Made by a program: the position numbers and the translations under genes. DNA of 64,000 nt, taken from the NCBI RefSeq assembly GCF_016924665.1, contig NZ_JAFFJT010000034.1, positions 25,533 through 89,532 of the forward strand. Direction: 5' to 3'. The DNA is from Nocardioides sp. SYSU D00038. Lineage in GTDB: Bacteria > Actinomycetota > Actinomycetes > Propionibacteriales > Nocardioidaceae. Of this stretch, positions 25,871-33,830 are shown one piece after another (position 1 is the stretch's first letter; each line of letters begins with the position of its first letter). The notes below the pieces were generated by a model, which saw only the letters and a program-made list of their open reading frames with translations, had not been told where the DNA came from and searched no databases.

Positions 25871-26326
25871 ATGGGCTGGGCCACCTGCACGCACGGGCAC
25901 CTGCACTGGGGCCGCCGCGGCGCCGCCGGGCTGCTGCTGGCACGGGCCGGTGGGGTGCTGCTCCAGCTGCGGGCCGGCTGGGCCCACCAGGGCGGCACCT
26001 GGTCGATCCCGGGCGGTGCGCGCGAGCGGGGCGAGAGCGCCGTCGAGGCGGCGCTGCGCGAGGCCCACGAGGAGCTCGGCGTCGACCGCTCGGTCGTCGA
26101 CGTGCGCGGCAGCTACCTCGCGGAGTGCGGCGGGTGGCAGTACGAGACGGTGCTGGCCGTGCCGGCGGTGGCGGAGGTCGCCGTGCGCGACGTGGCCGAG
26201 AGCGCGGGCCACGCCTGGGTCGCGGCCGCTGACGTCGACGCACTGCCGCTGCACCCGGCGTTCGCCGCCGCCTGGGCCGACCCCGACGGCGACCTGCGCG
26301 ACTTCGTCGAGCTCAGCGCAGGGTGA
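25871..26326 (+). CDS. NUDIX hydrolase
   Basis: A 151-residue NUDIX protein. The signature is complete: GGARERGESAVEAALREAHE followed by ELG, with the REAHEELG metal-binding core. The opening TWSIPGG is typical of MutT/ADP-ribose-type enzymes. It probably hydrolyses a nucleoside diphosphate derivative. The ATG at 25871 sits just after GGGAC. The last 14 bases overlap the end of the convergent RNB ribonuclease gene. Confidence 0.88.
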   Translation: MGWATCTHGHLHWGRRGAAGLLLARAGGVLLQLRAGWAHQGGTWSIPGGARERGESAVEAALREAHEELGVDRSVVDVRGSYLAECGGWQYETVLAVPAVAEVAVRDVAESAGHAWVAAADVDALPLHPAFAAAWADPDGDLRDFVELSAG

Positions 26327-27761
26327 AGGCGACCCGCCGCTCCTGCACGTCGGCGCTGGTGAGCTCGACCCGCACCTCCTCACCCAGCGGCAGCCGCTCG
26401 GCGCCGGTGACCCGCGCCTCGACCGCCGGCTCCTGCACGGTGACGGTGCCGCGGGTGCCCTCGCGGTCGTCGACCTCGGTGACGACGCCGGTGAAGGTCT
26501 CGCCCACGTGCGGCGCCAGCAGCCCGGCCTCGACCAGGTCGACGACGGCGTTCTCGTACTGCCGGGCGCGGCGGCCGGAGTCCTGGAGCAGCCCGGGCAG
26601 GGTCGGCAGCGCCTCGCGCACCCAGCCGGGCACCTCGGTGCCGGCGCACAGCGCGAGGCACACCTCGGAGGCGAACCGGTCGCCGAGCCGGCGCAGCGGG
26701 GCCGTGACGTGCGCGTACTCGGTGGCGAGCGCGGCGTGCTGGGGGTCGGCCGGCAGCTCCCCGTCGAACGCGGCGTAGCCGCTGCCGCGCAGCAGCCGGG
26801 TGCAGGCCACGACCATGGCCGCGTGGGTGGGCTTCGCGGGGTTGAGGGAGCGGACGAAGTCGGGGTAGAGCTGCTCGGCGGGCCACGCGATCCCCAGCGC
26901 CTGGGCGGTGCGGTGGAGGCGGGTGACGTCGCGCGGGTCGGGCGGCGGCAGCGTGCGCAGCAGGCCCACCCGGGCGTAGACCATCAGCGCGGCCGCGGCG
27001 AACCCGGTGAGCAGCGAGATCTGCGCGTTCCACTGCTCGACGGGCAGCAGCCCGCGGAACTCCAGCGACCAGGTCTCGCCGTCGACGTCGACCTCCTGCT
27101 CGGGCAGCGGCAGCGAGACCCCGCCCCGGGCGGCCTCGCGGGCCAGCCGCCGCTCGCCCACCTCCCTGAGCAGCAGCAGCGTCTCGTCGGCGGTGCCGTC
27201 GTCGATGCCGGCCTGGGCGGTCGGGTAGTCGAGCTGGGCGGTCGACCTGACCAGCGCACGCTCGACGTGCATGTCGGTGCGCTCGCCCTCGGCGGTGAGC
27301 CGGATCGTCCACAGCAGCGCGGGCCGGACCTGGCCGGCGAGCAGCGAACCGGCGTCCTCGGAGATCACGGTCGGGTGGAGCGGCACCTTGGAGTCGGCGC
27401 CGTAGAGCGTCTCGCCGCGCCGGCGGGCCTCGACGTCGACGGGGTCGCCCGGGCGGATGAACGCCGCGAGGTCGGCGATCGCGTAGTGCACGACGTAGCC
27501 GTCGCCGTCGCGCTCTATGTGGAGGGCCTGGTCGAGGTCGCGGGCTCCGGGCGGGTCGATCGTGACGAACGGCAGGTCGGTCCGGTCGAGGTCGGGGAGC
27601 CGCGGGGCGGCCGCGGCGGCGGCCGCCGCCGCCTCGACCTCGGGCGGGAACTCGGGGGTGACCTCGAGCTCCTGCTGGATGCGCGCGATGCCGTCGGTGA
27701 AGACCCGGGCGCCCGCGGAACCGCCGGCGCTGCGGACGTGGACCACGCGGTTGCTCGGCAT
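26313..27761 (-). CDS. RNB-domain ribonuclease (RNase II/R-like)
   Basis: A 482-residue exoribonuclease-like protein with an RNB catalytic domain. The metal-binding motif is DPPGARDLDQALHIE, with YAIADLAAFIRPGDPVD next to it; later blocks are LYGADSKVPLHPTVISED, LSLLTGFAAA-like and YAHVTAPLRRLGDRF. An S1-like segment is present at the C-terminus (FTGVVTEVDDREGTRGTV), but classical N-terminal cold-shock domains are absent. This compact form is common in actinobacteria. It degrades RNA 3' to 5'; the specific substrate is unknown. Confidence 0.9.
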   Translation of the reverse strand: MPSNRVVHVRSAGGSAGARVFTDGIARIQQELEVTPEFPPEVEAAAAAAAAAPRLPDLDRTDLPFVTIDPPGARDLDQALHIERDGDGYVVHYAIADLAAFIRPGDPVDVEARRRGETLYGADSKVPLHPTVISEDAGSLLAGQVRPALLWTIRLTAEGERTDMHVERALVRSTAQLDYPTAQAGIDDGTADETLLLLREVGERRLAREAARGGVSLPLPEQEVDVDGETWSLEFRGLLPVEQWNAQISLLTGFAAAALMVYARVGLLRTLPPPDPRDVTRLHRTAQALGIAWPAEQLYPDFVRSLNPAKPTHAAMVVACTRLLRGSGYAAFDGELPADPQHAALATEYAHVTAPLRRLGDRFASEVCLALCAGTEVPGWVREALPTLPGLLQDSGRRARQYENAVVDLVEAGLLAPHVGETFTGVVTEVDDREGTRGTVTVQEPAVEARVTGAERLPLGEEVRVELTSADVQERRVAFTLR

Positions 27762-27819
27762 GCCACCGACCCTAGTGCCCCCTCGGGCACCCTCCCGGAC
27801 GGGCGCCTAGGGTGACCGC

Positions 27820-28599
27820 GTGCTGATCCTGCTGCCACCCAGCGAGGGCAAGGCGGCGCCGCGGCGCGGCCGGCCCCTGGACCTCGGCTCCCTCTCCCAC
27901 CCGGTCCTCACCGAGGCCCGCGAGCGCGTCGTCGACGCCGTCGTCTCGCTGTGCAGCGGCGACCCGGCCGAGGCGGCGCGGGTGCTCGACGTGCCCAAGT
28001 CGCAGCCGGAGCTGGTCGACCTCAACGCCCGGGTGCGCGGTGCCCCGACCGCCCGCGCCGACGCGATCTACACCGGGGTGCTCTACGACGCCCTCGGGCT
28101 CCCCGGCCTCTCCCCCGCCGCCCGGCGCCGGGCCGCCGGCCGGGTGCGCGTGACCTCCAGCCTGCTCGGCCTGGTCGGTCCCGGCGACCGGCTCCCGGCG
28201 TACCGCCTGTCCGGCGACGCCGTGCTGCCCGGCCTGGGCGGGGTGGCCGCCTGGTGGCGCGACCACCTCGGCCCGGCGGTCACCGAGGCGGTGGGCGACG
28301 GCCTGCTGGTCGACCTGCGCAGCAGCACCTACGCGGCGTTCTGGCGACCGCCCGCGGACGCCGCCCGCCGGGTCGCGACCGTGCGGGTGCTGCACGAGTC
28401 CGCGGGCAGGCGGCAGGTGGTGAGCCACTTCAACAAGGCCACGAAGGGCCGGATCGTCCGCGCGCTCCTGGAGGACGGTGCCAACCCGCGCACCCCCGCC
28501 CGGCTCGCCGAGGCGCTCGGCGACCTCGGCTGGACCGTGGAGGTCGACGCGGCCGGGGCCAGGGGGACCCGGCTCGACGTGGTGGTCGGCGAGCTCTGA
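27820..28599 (+). CDS. yaaA: Peroxide stress protein YaaA
   Basis: A 259-residue YaaA/DUF328 protein. It begins with the family block MLILLPPSEGKAAP and contains AIYTGVLYDALGL, VRVTSSLLGLVGPGD, PAYRLSGDAVLPGLG, and HFNKATKGRIVRALL. E. coli YaaA limits free iron and protects against hydrogen peroxide; the same role is inferred here. It is divergent from the RNB gene (58 bases) and convergent with the RNase H/phosphatase gene, with a tandem repeat between them. Confidence 0.92.
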   Translation: MLILLPPSEGKAAPRRGRPLDLGSLSHPVLTEARERVVDAVVSLCSGDPAEAARVLDVPKSQPELVDLNARVRGAPTARADAIYTGVLYDALGLPGLSPAARRRAAGRVRVTSSLLGLVGPGDRLPAYRLSGDAVLPGLGGVAAWWRDHLGPAVTEAVGDGLLVDLRSSTYAAFWRPPADAARRVATVRVLHESAGRRQVVSHFNKATKGRIVRALLEDGANPRTPARLAEALGDLGWTVEVDAAGARGTRLDVVVGEL

Positions 28600-28602
28600 G
28601 CG

Positions 28603-28656
28603 TTGGCCGTCACCAGTGGCCGTCACCAGTTGGCCGTCACCAGTGGCCGTCACCAG
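28603..28656. repeat. Tandem repeat over the RNase H/phosphatase stop codon
   Basis: Two exact copies of a 27-base unit, each made of TTGGCCGTCACCAG followed by TGGCCGTCACCAG. The stop codon of the minus-strand gene (28650-28652) lies inside the last unit, so the repeat begins within its final codons and runs beyond it. Confidence 0.85.
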
Positions 28657-29822
28657 CGGCTGGCGGAGGCGTCCAGCTCGTCGCGCCCGGGCGGCAACGA
28701 GTTGAAGAGGCGCAACGACGCCCGCCGGCCCCGCTCGGGGTCGGGGAAGTACTCCAGCACCGTGACCGAGGCCGGGGTGAGCTCCATGTGGAACACCGAC
28801 TCGAGCGGGGCGCCCAGCGCGGCGGCGACCAGGGTCTTGATCGGTGTGACGTGACTGACCACCACCACCGTGCGCCCGGCGTGGGCCTCCAGCACCCGCT
28901 CCAGGCCGGCCAGCACCCGGGCCTCGACGGTGCGGAACGACTCCCCGCCCTCGGGCGCGGTGTCGAGCGAGCCGAGCCACCCCTCGAGCCCCTGCGGGTC
29001 GCGCTCGGCGACCTCGGCGAAGGTCAGGCCGTCCCACCGGCCGAACTCCATCTCGGCGAAGCCGTCCTCGGTCTCCAGCGGCGCCCCCAACCGCTCGGCC
29101 AGGATCTCCGCCGACTCGCGGGTGCGCCGCACCGGTGATGCCACCACGGCGTCGACCCGGTCGGCCATCGGCGCCAGCCACTCGCCGACCTCGCGCACCT
29201 GGGCCCGGCCCTCATCGCTCAGCCCCGGGTTGTCGCCGCCGAGCCCGCCGGAGAACCGCTTGGCGGAGGTGTGCGCCGTGACCCCGTGGCGTACGACGAC
29301 CAGCGTGGTGGGGCTGCCGGCGCCGGCGGCCCAGCCGCGGGCCGGGGCCGACGCCGCCTCGGCGGCCGACTCCGGCTCGTCGACCTCGGGCTCCGCCGCG
29401 GGGACGGTGACCCCCGAGCGAGTGCCGTCCAGGGCCTCGTTGGCGAGCCGGTCGGCGTGGGAGTTCTGCGCGCGCGGCACCCAGGTCCACGTGGTGCCGG
29501 GCGGCACGAGGTCGCCGGCCTCGGCGGCCAGCGCCTGCATGTCGGGGTGCTTGATCCGCCAACGGCCGGCCATCTGCTCGACGACGAGCTTGGAGTCCAT
29601 CCGCACCTCGACCGTCGCCCCGGGAGCGTGCTCGGCGGCCAGGCGCAGCCCGGCGATCAACCCCGAGTACTCCGCGACGTTGTTGCTCGCGACACCGATG
29701 GTCGCGCCGTCCTCGGCCAGCACCGCACCGGTGGCGGCGTCGCGCAGCACGGCGCCGTAGGCGGCCGGGCCGGGGTTGCCGCGCGACCCGCCGTCGGCCT
29801 CGACGACGACGGCGTCGGTCAC
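28650..29822 (-). CDS. Bifunctional RNase H / histidine acid phosphatase
   Basis: A 390-residue fusion comparable to M. tuberculosis Rv2228c. The N-terminal 140 residues are an RNase HI domain (EADGGSRGNPG, NNVAEYSGLIAGL, MDSKLVVEQM, NSHADRLANEAL, carrying the Asp/Glu metal ligands). A Pro/Ala-rich linker leads to a phosphoglycerate-mutase-like acid phosphatase with VVRHGVTAHTS (RHG), SDEGRAQVREVG, and the second His in VVVSHVTPIK. In mycobacteria the phosphatase half acts in alpha-ribazole (cobalamin) metabolism while the other half degrades RNA in hybrids. The GTG start overlaps the zinc-ribbon gene stop as GTGA. Confidence 0.93.
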   Translation of the reverse strand: MTDAVVVEADGGSRGNPGPAAYGAVLRDAATGAVLAEDGATIGVASNNVAEYSGLIAGLRLAAEHAPGATVEVRMDSKLVVEQMAGRWRIKHPDMQALAAEAGDLVPPGTTWTWVPRAQNSHADRLANEALDGTRSGVTVPAAEPEVDEPESAAEAASAPARGWAAGAGSPTTLVVVRHGVTAHTSAKRFSGGLGGDNPGLSDEGRAQVREVGEWLAPMADRVDAVVASPVRRTRESAEILAERLGAPLETEDGFAEMEFGRWDGLTFAEVAERDPQGLEGWLGSLDTAPEGGESFRTVEARVLAGLERVLEAHAGRTVVVVSHVTPIKTLVAAALGAPLESVFHMELTPASVTVLEYFPDPERGRRASLRLFNSLPPGRDELDASASRW

Positions 29823-30559
29823 AGCCCGGACTCGGCGGTGCGCACCAGGATGCGCTGGCACTCCTCGCAGCGCACGACGGTGTCCTCGGGCGAGGACCGG
29901 ATCACCTGGAGCTCGGCGTTGTCGAGGGTGAGCCGGCAGCCGCCGCACTGGCGGGCGCGCAGCTCGGCGGCCCCGACGCCCTTCTGCTCGCGGAGCCGCT
30001 CGTAGAGCGCCAGGAGGTCGGCCGGCAGCTCGGCGGCCAGCGGCGCACGCTCGCCGGCGACCCGCTCCAGCTCGCGGTCGAGCGCGGCGGTGCGCTCGTC
30101 GCGCGAGGCGGTGAGCTCGGCCAGCCGCTCGTCGGCGGCGGCGACCTGCTCGGCGTGGGAGGCGAGGTCCTTCTCGGCGTCCTCGAGCCGGGCCATCACC
30201 TCGAGCTCGTCGTCCTCGAGGGAGGTGATCCGCCGCTGCAGCGACTGGAGCTCGCCCTGCATCCGCTCGAGGTCCTTGGGGTTGGTGATCAGCCCCTGGT
30301 CCATCCGCTGCTGGTCGCGGGTGCGGCGGGCCTTGACCTGCTCGACGTCGGCGTCGAGCTTGACCTGCTCGACCTTGAGGTCGTCGACGACGACCTGGGC
30401 GTCTCGGCGCCGGTCGTCGTGCTCGGCGCGGGTCGTGGTGAGCGCCGCGATCTCGGCGAGCTCGGGCAGGGTGGCGCGCTGGTGGCGCAGCTGGTCGGCC
30501 TGCGAGTCCAGGGCCTGCAGGTCGAGCAGGCGCAGCTGGGCGGACGGGTCGGCTTTCAG
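29819..30559 (-). CDS. C4 zinc-ribbon coiled-coil protein (DUF164 type)
   Basis: A 246-residue protein comparable to M. tuberculosis Rv2229c. Most of it is a long coiled coil (LAEIAALTTTRAEHDDRRRD through ERVAGERAPLAAELPADLL), ending in a C4 zinc ribbon: CGGCRLTLDNAELQV, then VVRCEECQRIL. Such proteins are probable nucleic-acid or protein adaptors; in mycobacteria the gene travels with NIF3. The most likely start is a CTG at 30559: GAGGAG-type AGGAG (complement of CTCCT at 30566-30570) lies six bases upstream, and the frame further upstream enters the NIF3 gene. An in-frame upstream GTG (VHRPVDLPRL) is the alternative. Confidence 0.88.
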   Translation of the reverse strand: MKADPSAQLRLLDLQALDSQADQLRHQRATLPELAEIAALTTTRAEHDDRRRDAQVVVDDLKVEQVKLDADVEQVKARRTRDQQRMDQGLITNPKDLERMQGELQSLQRRITSLEDDELEVMARLEDAEKDLASHAEQVAAADERLAELTASRDERTAALDRELERVAGERAPLAAELPADLLALYERLREQKGVGAAELRARQCGGCRLTLDNAELQVIRSSPEDTVVRCEECQRILVRTAESGL

Positions 30560-30585
30560 GGGGTGCTCCTCGTGCTGGTGGTCGG

Positions 30586-31716
30586 TCAGGCGCGGAAGGT
30601 CCACGGGTCGGTGCACCTCGTGCTCACGCGGGTCTCCACCGTATCGCTCCACGACTCCGCGAGCCGCCGCGCGACCACGGGCAGCCAGGTCCACTCGGCG
30701 GCCCAGTGGGCGACGTCGACCAGGGCCGGACCGTCGTGCTCGCGGAACTCCGCGGCGGGGTGGTGGCGCAGGTCGCTGGTGACGTAGACGTCGGCGTCGG
30801 TGCGACGCACCGCGTCGAGCAGGAAGTCGCCCGCGCCGCCGCACAGGGCCACCCGCCGCACCGGGCGGTCGGGGTCGCCCGAGACCCGGACGCCGTGCGC
30901 GGTCTCGGGCAGCCGCTCGGCCACCAGCGCGGCGAAGCCGGCCAGCGTGGTCTCGGCGACCTCACCGATCCTGCCGGTGCCGGTGACCGAGGCGCCGGGG
31001 TCGGCGAGCTCGACGACGTCGTACGCCGGCTCCTCGTAGGGGTGGACGGCCAGCAGGGCGCGCACCACCTCGGTGCGCCGGGCCCGGGGGGCCACCACCT
31101 CGACGCGCACCTCGTCGACGACCTCGATCCGCCCGACCTCCCCGATGGTGGGGTGGGCGCCGGCGAGCGGCCGGAACCGACCCTCCCCGGCGCTGCTGAA
31201 CGACGCGTGGTCGTAGTCGCCGATCCGCCCGGCGCCGGCCGCGGCGAGCGCCGACCGCACCGCCCCGGCGTCGGCGGTCGGCACGAAGGTGACGACCTTG
31301 TCGAGCGGGTCCGCGGGCGCCGGAAGCAGCGGCGCCTGGTCGGTGAGGCCGAGCGCCGTGGCCATCGCCTCGGAGACCCCACCGACCGCCTGGTCGGCGT
31401 TGGTGTGGGCGGTCAGCAGCGCGCAGCCGGCGCCGGCCAGCGTCGTGAGGGTGCGCCCCTTGGGGGTGGTGGGGGCGAAGCCGTGCACGGGCTTGAGGAA
31501 CAGCGGGTGGTGCACGACGAGCAGGTCGGCACCCCAGGCCACAGCCTCCTCGGCGACCTCGGGCGCGGGGTCGACGGCGAACATCACCCGGCGCACCGCG
31601 GCGGACGGGTCTCCCCAGACCAGACCGACGGCGTCCCACGACTCGGCGGTGCCGGGCGGGTACCACGAGTGGAGCAGGTCGACGGCGTCGCTCAGGCTGT
31701 GCACGGGCGTCGACAC
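30586..31716 (-). CDS. NIF3-like dinuclear metal centre protein
   Basis: A 376-residue NIF3/DUF34 protein. Signatures are WYPPGTAESWDAVGLVWGDP, VMFAVDPAPEVAEEAV, LLVVHHPLFLKP (metal His), TAHTNADQAVGGV, and the C-terminal VYVTSDLRHHPAAEF with further metal His. An inserted mid domain (VVTFVPTADAGAVRSALAA to GRFRPLAGA) is the PII-like insert seen in longer members. Members bind two metals; the reaction is unknown, and a GTP cyclohydrolase I-like activity has been suggested. The GTG at 31716 shares one base with the TAG of the upstream ligase gene. Confidence 0.92.
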   Translation of the reverse strand: MSTPVHSLSDAVDLLHSWYPPGTAESWDAVGLVWGDPSAAVRRVMFAVDPAPEVAEEAVAWGADLLVVHHPLFLKPVHGFAPTTPKGRTLTTLAGAGCALLTAHTNADQAVGGVSEAMATALGLTDQAPLLPAPADPLDKVVTFVPTADAGAVRSALAAAGAGRIGDYDHASFSSAGEGRFRPLAGAHPTIGEVGRIEVVDEVRVEVVAPRARRTEVVRALLAVHPYEEPAYDVVELADPGASVTGTGRIGEVAETTLAGFAALVAERLPETAHGVRVSGDPDRPVRRVALCGGAGDFLLDAVRRTDADVYVTSDLRHHPAAEFREHDGPALVDVAHWAAEWTWLPVVARRLAESWSDTVETRVSTRCTDPWTFRA

Positions 31717-33263
31717 TAGTTGACCTGGCGGTCGCGGCCCTCCCAGTACGGCGCCCGCAGCTTGAACTTCTGGAGCTTGCCGGTCGCGGTGCGCGCCAGC
31801 TCGTCGCGGAACTCGACCGAGGTGGGCGCCTTGTAGCCCGCAGCCCGCTCCTTGCACCACGCGACCAGCTCGGCCTCGGTGGCCTCCTTGCCCTGCTCGA
31901 GTACGACCAGGGCCTTGATCGTCTCGCCCCACTTCTCGTCCGGCACCCCGATCACCGCGACCTCCGCGACCGCCGGGTGCGAGAACAGCACGTCCTCGAC
32001 CTCGATCGACGACACGTTCTCGCCGCCGGTGATGATCACGTCCTTCTTGCGGTCGCTGATCGTGAGGTAGCCGTCGTCACCGAGGGCGCCGCCGTCGCCG
32101 GTGTGGAACCAGCCGTCGCGCAGCGCGGTGGCGCTCTCCTCGGGCTGGTCCCAGTAGCCCTCGAGCACCACGTTGGAGCGGGCCAGCACCTCACCCTCGT
32201 TGTCGGGCTCCTCGGAGATCGCGAGCCGGACGCCGAGGGCCGGGGCGCCCGCCCGAGTCAGCAGGCCGGCCCGCTCCTCGGCGTCCAGACCGTCCCACTC
32301 CTGCCGGGCCCGGTTGATGGTCAGCAGCGGCGAGGTCTCGGTGAGGCCGTAGATCTGGATGAACTCCCAGCCGAGCTCCGCCTCGACCCGGGCCACCGTC
32401 TTCGTCGGCGGCGGGGCGCCGGCCATGATGATCCGCACCCGGTCGCGCCCGGGGATCTCGCCCTCCCACGACTGCGCAGCCTCGAGCACCGCGGCCGCCA
32501 CGGCCGGCGCCGCGCACATCACGGTCACCCCGTGGTCGCGCACCCGGCGCAGCACCTCGGCGCCGTCGATCTTCCGCAGCACCACCTGCGGCACGCCCAG
32601 GCCGGTCATCGCGAACGGCATCCCCCACCCGTTGGCGTGGAACATCGGCAGCGTGTGCAGGTAGACGTCGCGATCGGTGACCCCGGCGTGCATCGCGAAG
32701 GTGACGGCGTTGACCCAGATGTTGCGGTGGGTGATCTGCACGCCCTTGGGGCGGGCCGTCGTCCCCGAGGTGTAGTTGATGCACGCCGTGGCGTTCTCGT
32801 CGGGCTCCCACGCCCGCGGCTCGGCGTCCGCGGCGGCGTAGAGCTCAGTGTCGTCGTCGCCCAGCACGAAGGTGTGCTCCGCGCGCACGTCGGCCAGCGA
32901 CTCGCGCAGCTCGGGGTCGACGAGCAGCACCCGGGCGCCGGAGTGCTCGACGATGTAGCGCACCTCGTCGGGGCGCAGCCGGAAGTTCACCGGCACCAGC
33001 ACCCGGCCCCAGCCCGAGACGCCGAAGAACGACGTCAGCAGCCGCGCGCTGTTGTGGCTGACGATCGCGACCCGCTCCCCCGGCGCGATGCCGAGGTCGT
33101 CGAGCCGGGCGGCCTGGCGGCGGGCGAGGGCGCCCACCTCGGCGTAGGTGAGCGCCCCGAGGGACGGCGCCGGCTGGTCGGGCTCGTCGACCACGCCGGG
33201 CCGGTCGGCGTAGACCTGGACGGCCCGGTCGAGAAAGTCGGACACGCTGAACGGGACGATCAC
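31716..33263 (-). CDS. Acyl-CoA synthetase (AMP-binding)
   Basis: A 515-residue member of the ANL superfamily that activates a carboxylic acid to acyl-CoA through an acyl adenylate. Core motifs: INYTSGTTARPKGVQ (P-loop), MFHANGWGMPF, QIYGLTETSP (adenine binding), DGWFHTGDGG, LTISDRKKDVIITGGENVSS (hinge) and the catalytic Lys in RTATGKLQKF. It looks like the medium/long-chain FadD type. The gene is followed without gap by NIF3, zinc ribbon and RNase H genes, so the whole set may be one transcript, an odd mix of functions. Confidence 0.92.
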   Translation of the reverse strand: MIVPFSVSDFLDRAVQVYADRPGVVDEPDQPAPSLGALTYAEVGALARRQAARLDDLGIAPGERVAIVSHNSARLLTSFFGVSGWGRVLVPVNFRLRPDEVRYIVEHSGARVLLVDPELRESLADVRAEHTFVLGDDDTELYAAADAEPRAWEPDENATACINYTSGTTARPKGVQITHRNIWVNAVTFAMHAGVTDRDVYLHTLPMFHANGWGMPFAMTGLGVPQVVLRKIDGAEVLRRVRDHGVTVMCAAPAVAAAVLEAAQSWEGEIPGRDRVRIIMAGAPPPTKTVARVEAELGWEFIQIYGLTETSPLLTINRARQEWDGLDAEERAGLLTRAGAPALGVRLAISEEPDNEGEVLARSNVVLEGYWDQPEESATALRDGWFHTGDGGALGDDGYLTISDRKKDVIITGGENVSSIEVEDVLFSHPAVAEVAVIGVPDEKWGETIKALVVLEQGKEATEAELVAWCKERAAGYKAPTSVEFRDELARTATGKLQKFKLRAPYWEGRDRQVN

Positions 33264-33338
33264 GCTGCCTCCTGGTCTCCTCGCACGGTGACCTGCGCCA
33301 CTCTAGTGACGCGGAGGTCGGCCCCGGGCTGGTCGCCG

Positions 33339-33355
33339 GATGAGGAACCTCTCAT
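33339..33355. promoter_or_regulatory. Candidate operator, copy 1
   Basis: GATGAGGAACCTCTCAT, a near-palindrome, 46 bases upstream of the Asp-rich protein start. It matches 14 of 17 positions with a site upstream of another secreted gene (39864-39880). This suggests a shared regulator, most simply the OmpR-type regulator encoded two genes downstream. Confidence 0.5.
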
Positions 33356-33400
33356 CGGTGCCTCACCCTCCACCCACGATCAGGCAGGATCGTGCTCGTC

Positions 33401-33781
33401 ATGCGCACGATGTGGAAGGTCCTGCTCGCCCTCGGGGTGGTGCTGCCCATGGGGGCGTTCGTCGCGGGGTCGCTGGTCGCGTCCGCCGCCGACGACCCGG
33501 CCCGGCGCGAGCCGATCATCCTCGACGCCCCGGCGACGTCGTCGCCCGGTCCGACGTCCGGCCCGACGTCCGGCCCGACGCCTAGCCGCTCGCCCAGCCG
33601 GTCGCCGGACGGCAACGACGACGGCAACGACGAGCGGGACGACGACGGGGACGACGACGGCATAGAGGAGGTCCGTCCCCAGCCGGGCGACGTCCGCGGC
33701 GGCCACGGCGGCGACGACGACCGGGATGATCGGGACGACCGCGACGACAGCCGCGACGACGACGGGGACGACGACGACTGA
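33401..33781 (+). CDS. Exported Asp-rich low-complexity protein
   Basis: A 126-residue protein with an N-terminal signal or anchor (MRTMWKVLLALGVVLPMGAFVAGSLVASAA), a Pro/Ser/Thr-rich segment (GPTSGPTSGPTPSRSPS), and then an intensely acidic part with many Asp, Arg and Gly (DDDRDDRDDRDD type). It is probably disordered and could bind Ca2+ or other cations or act as a signal-domain partner. The ATG at 33401 is preferred over a GTG at 33392 because AGGCAGGA lies 11 bases ahead. It directly precedes, and may overlap, the histidine kinase gene, so it probably belongs to the same operon. Confidence 0.68.
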   Translation: MRTMWKVLLALGVVLPMGAFVAGSLVASAADDPARREPIILDAPATSSPGPTSGPTSGPTPSRSPSRSPDGNDDGNDERDDDGDDDGIEEVRPQPGDVRGGHGGDDDRDDRDDRDDSRDDDGDDDD

Positions 33782-33830
33782 CGCCGCCCCGCCACGCACG
33801 GACGCCCGGCTGCGCAGGCCGGGCGTCTCG

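Noticed and set aside
33726..33830. Upstream ATG at 33726 as histidine kinase start
   Set aside because: It would add 35 Thr-rich residues read out of frame from the Asp-rich gene; the GTG at 33831 sits just ahead of the first membrane helix.
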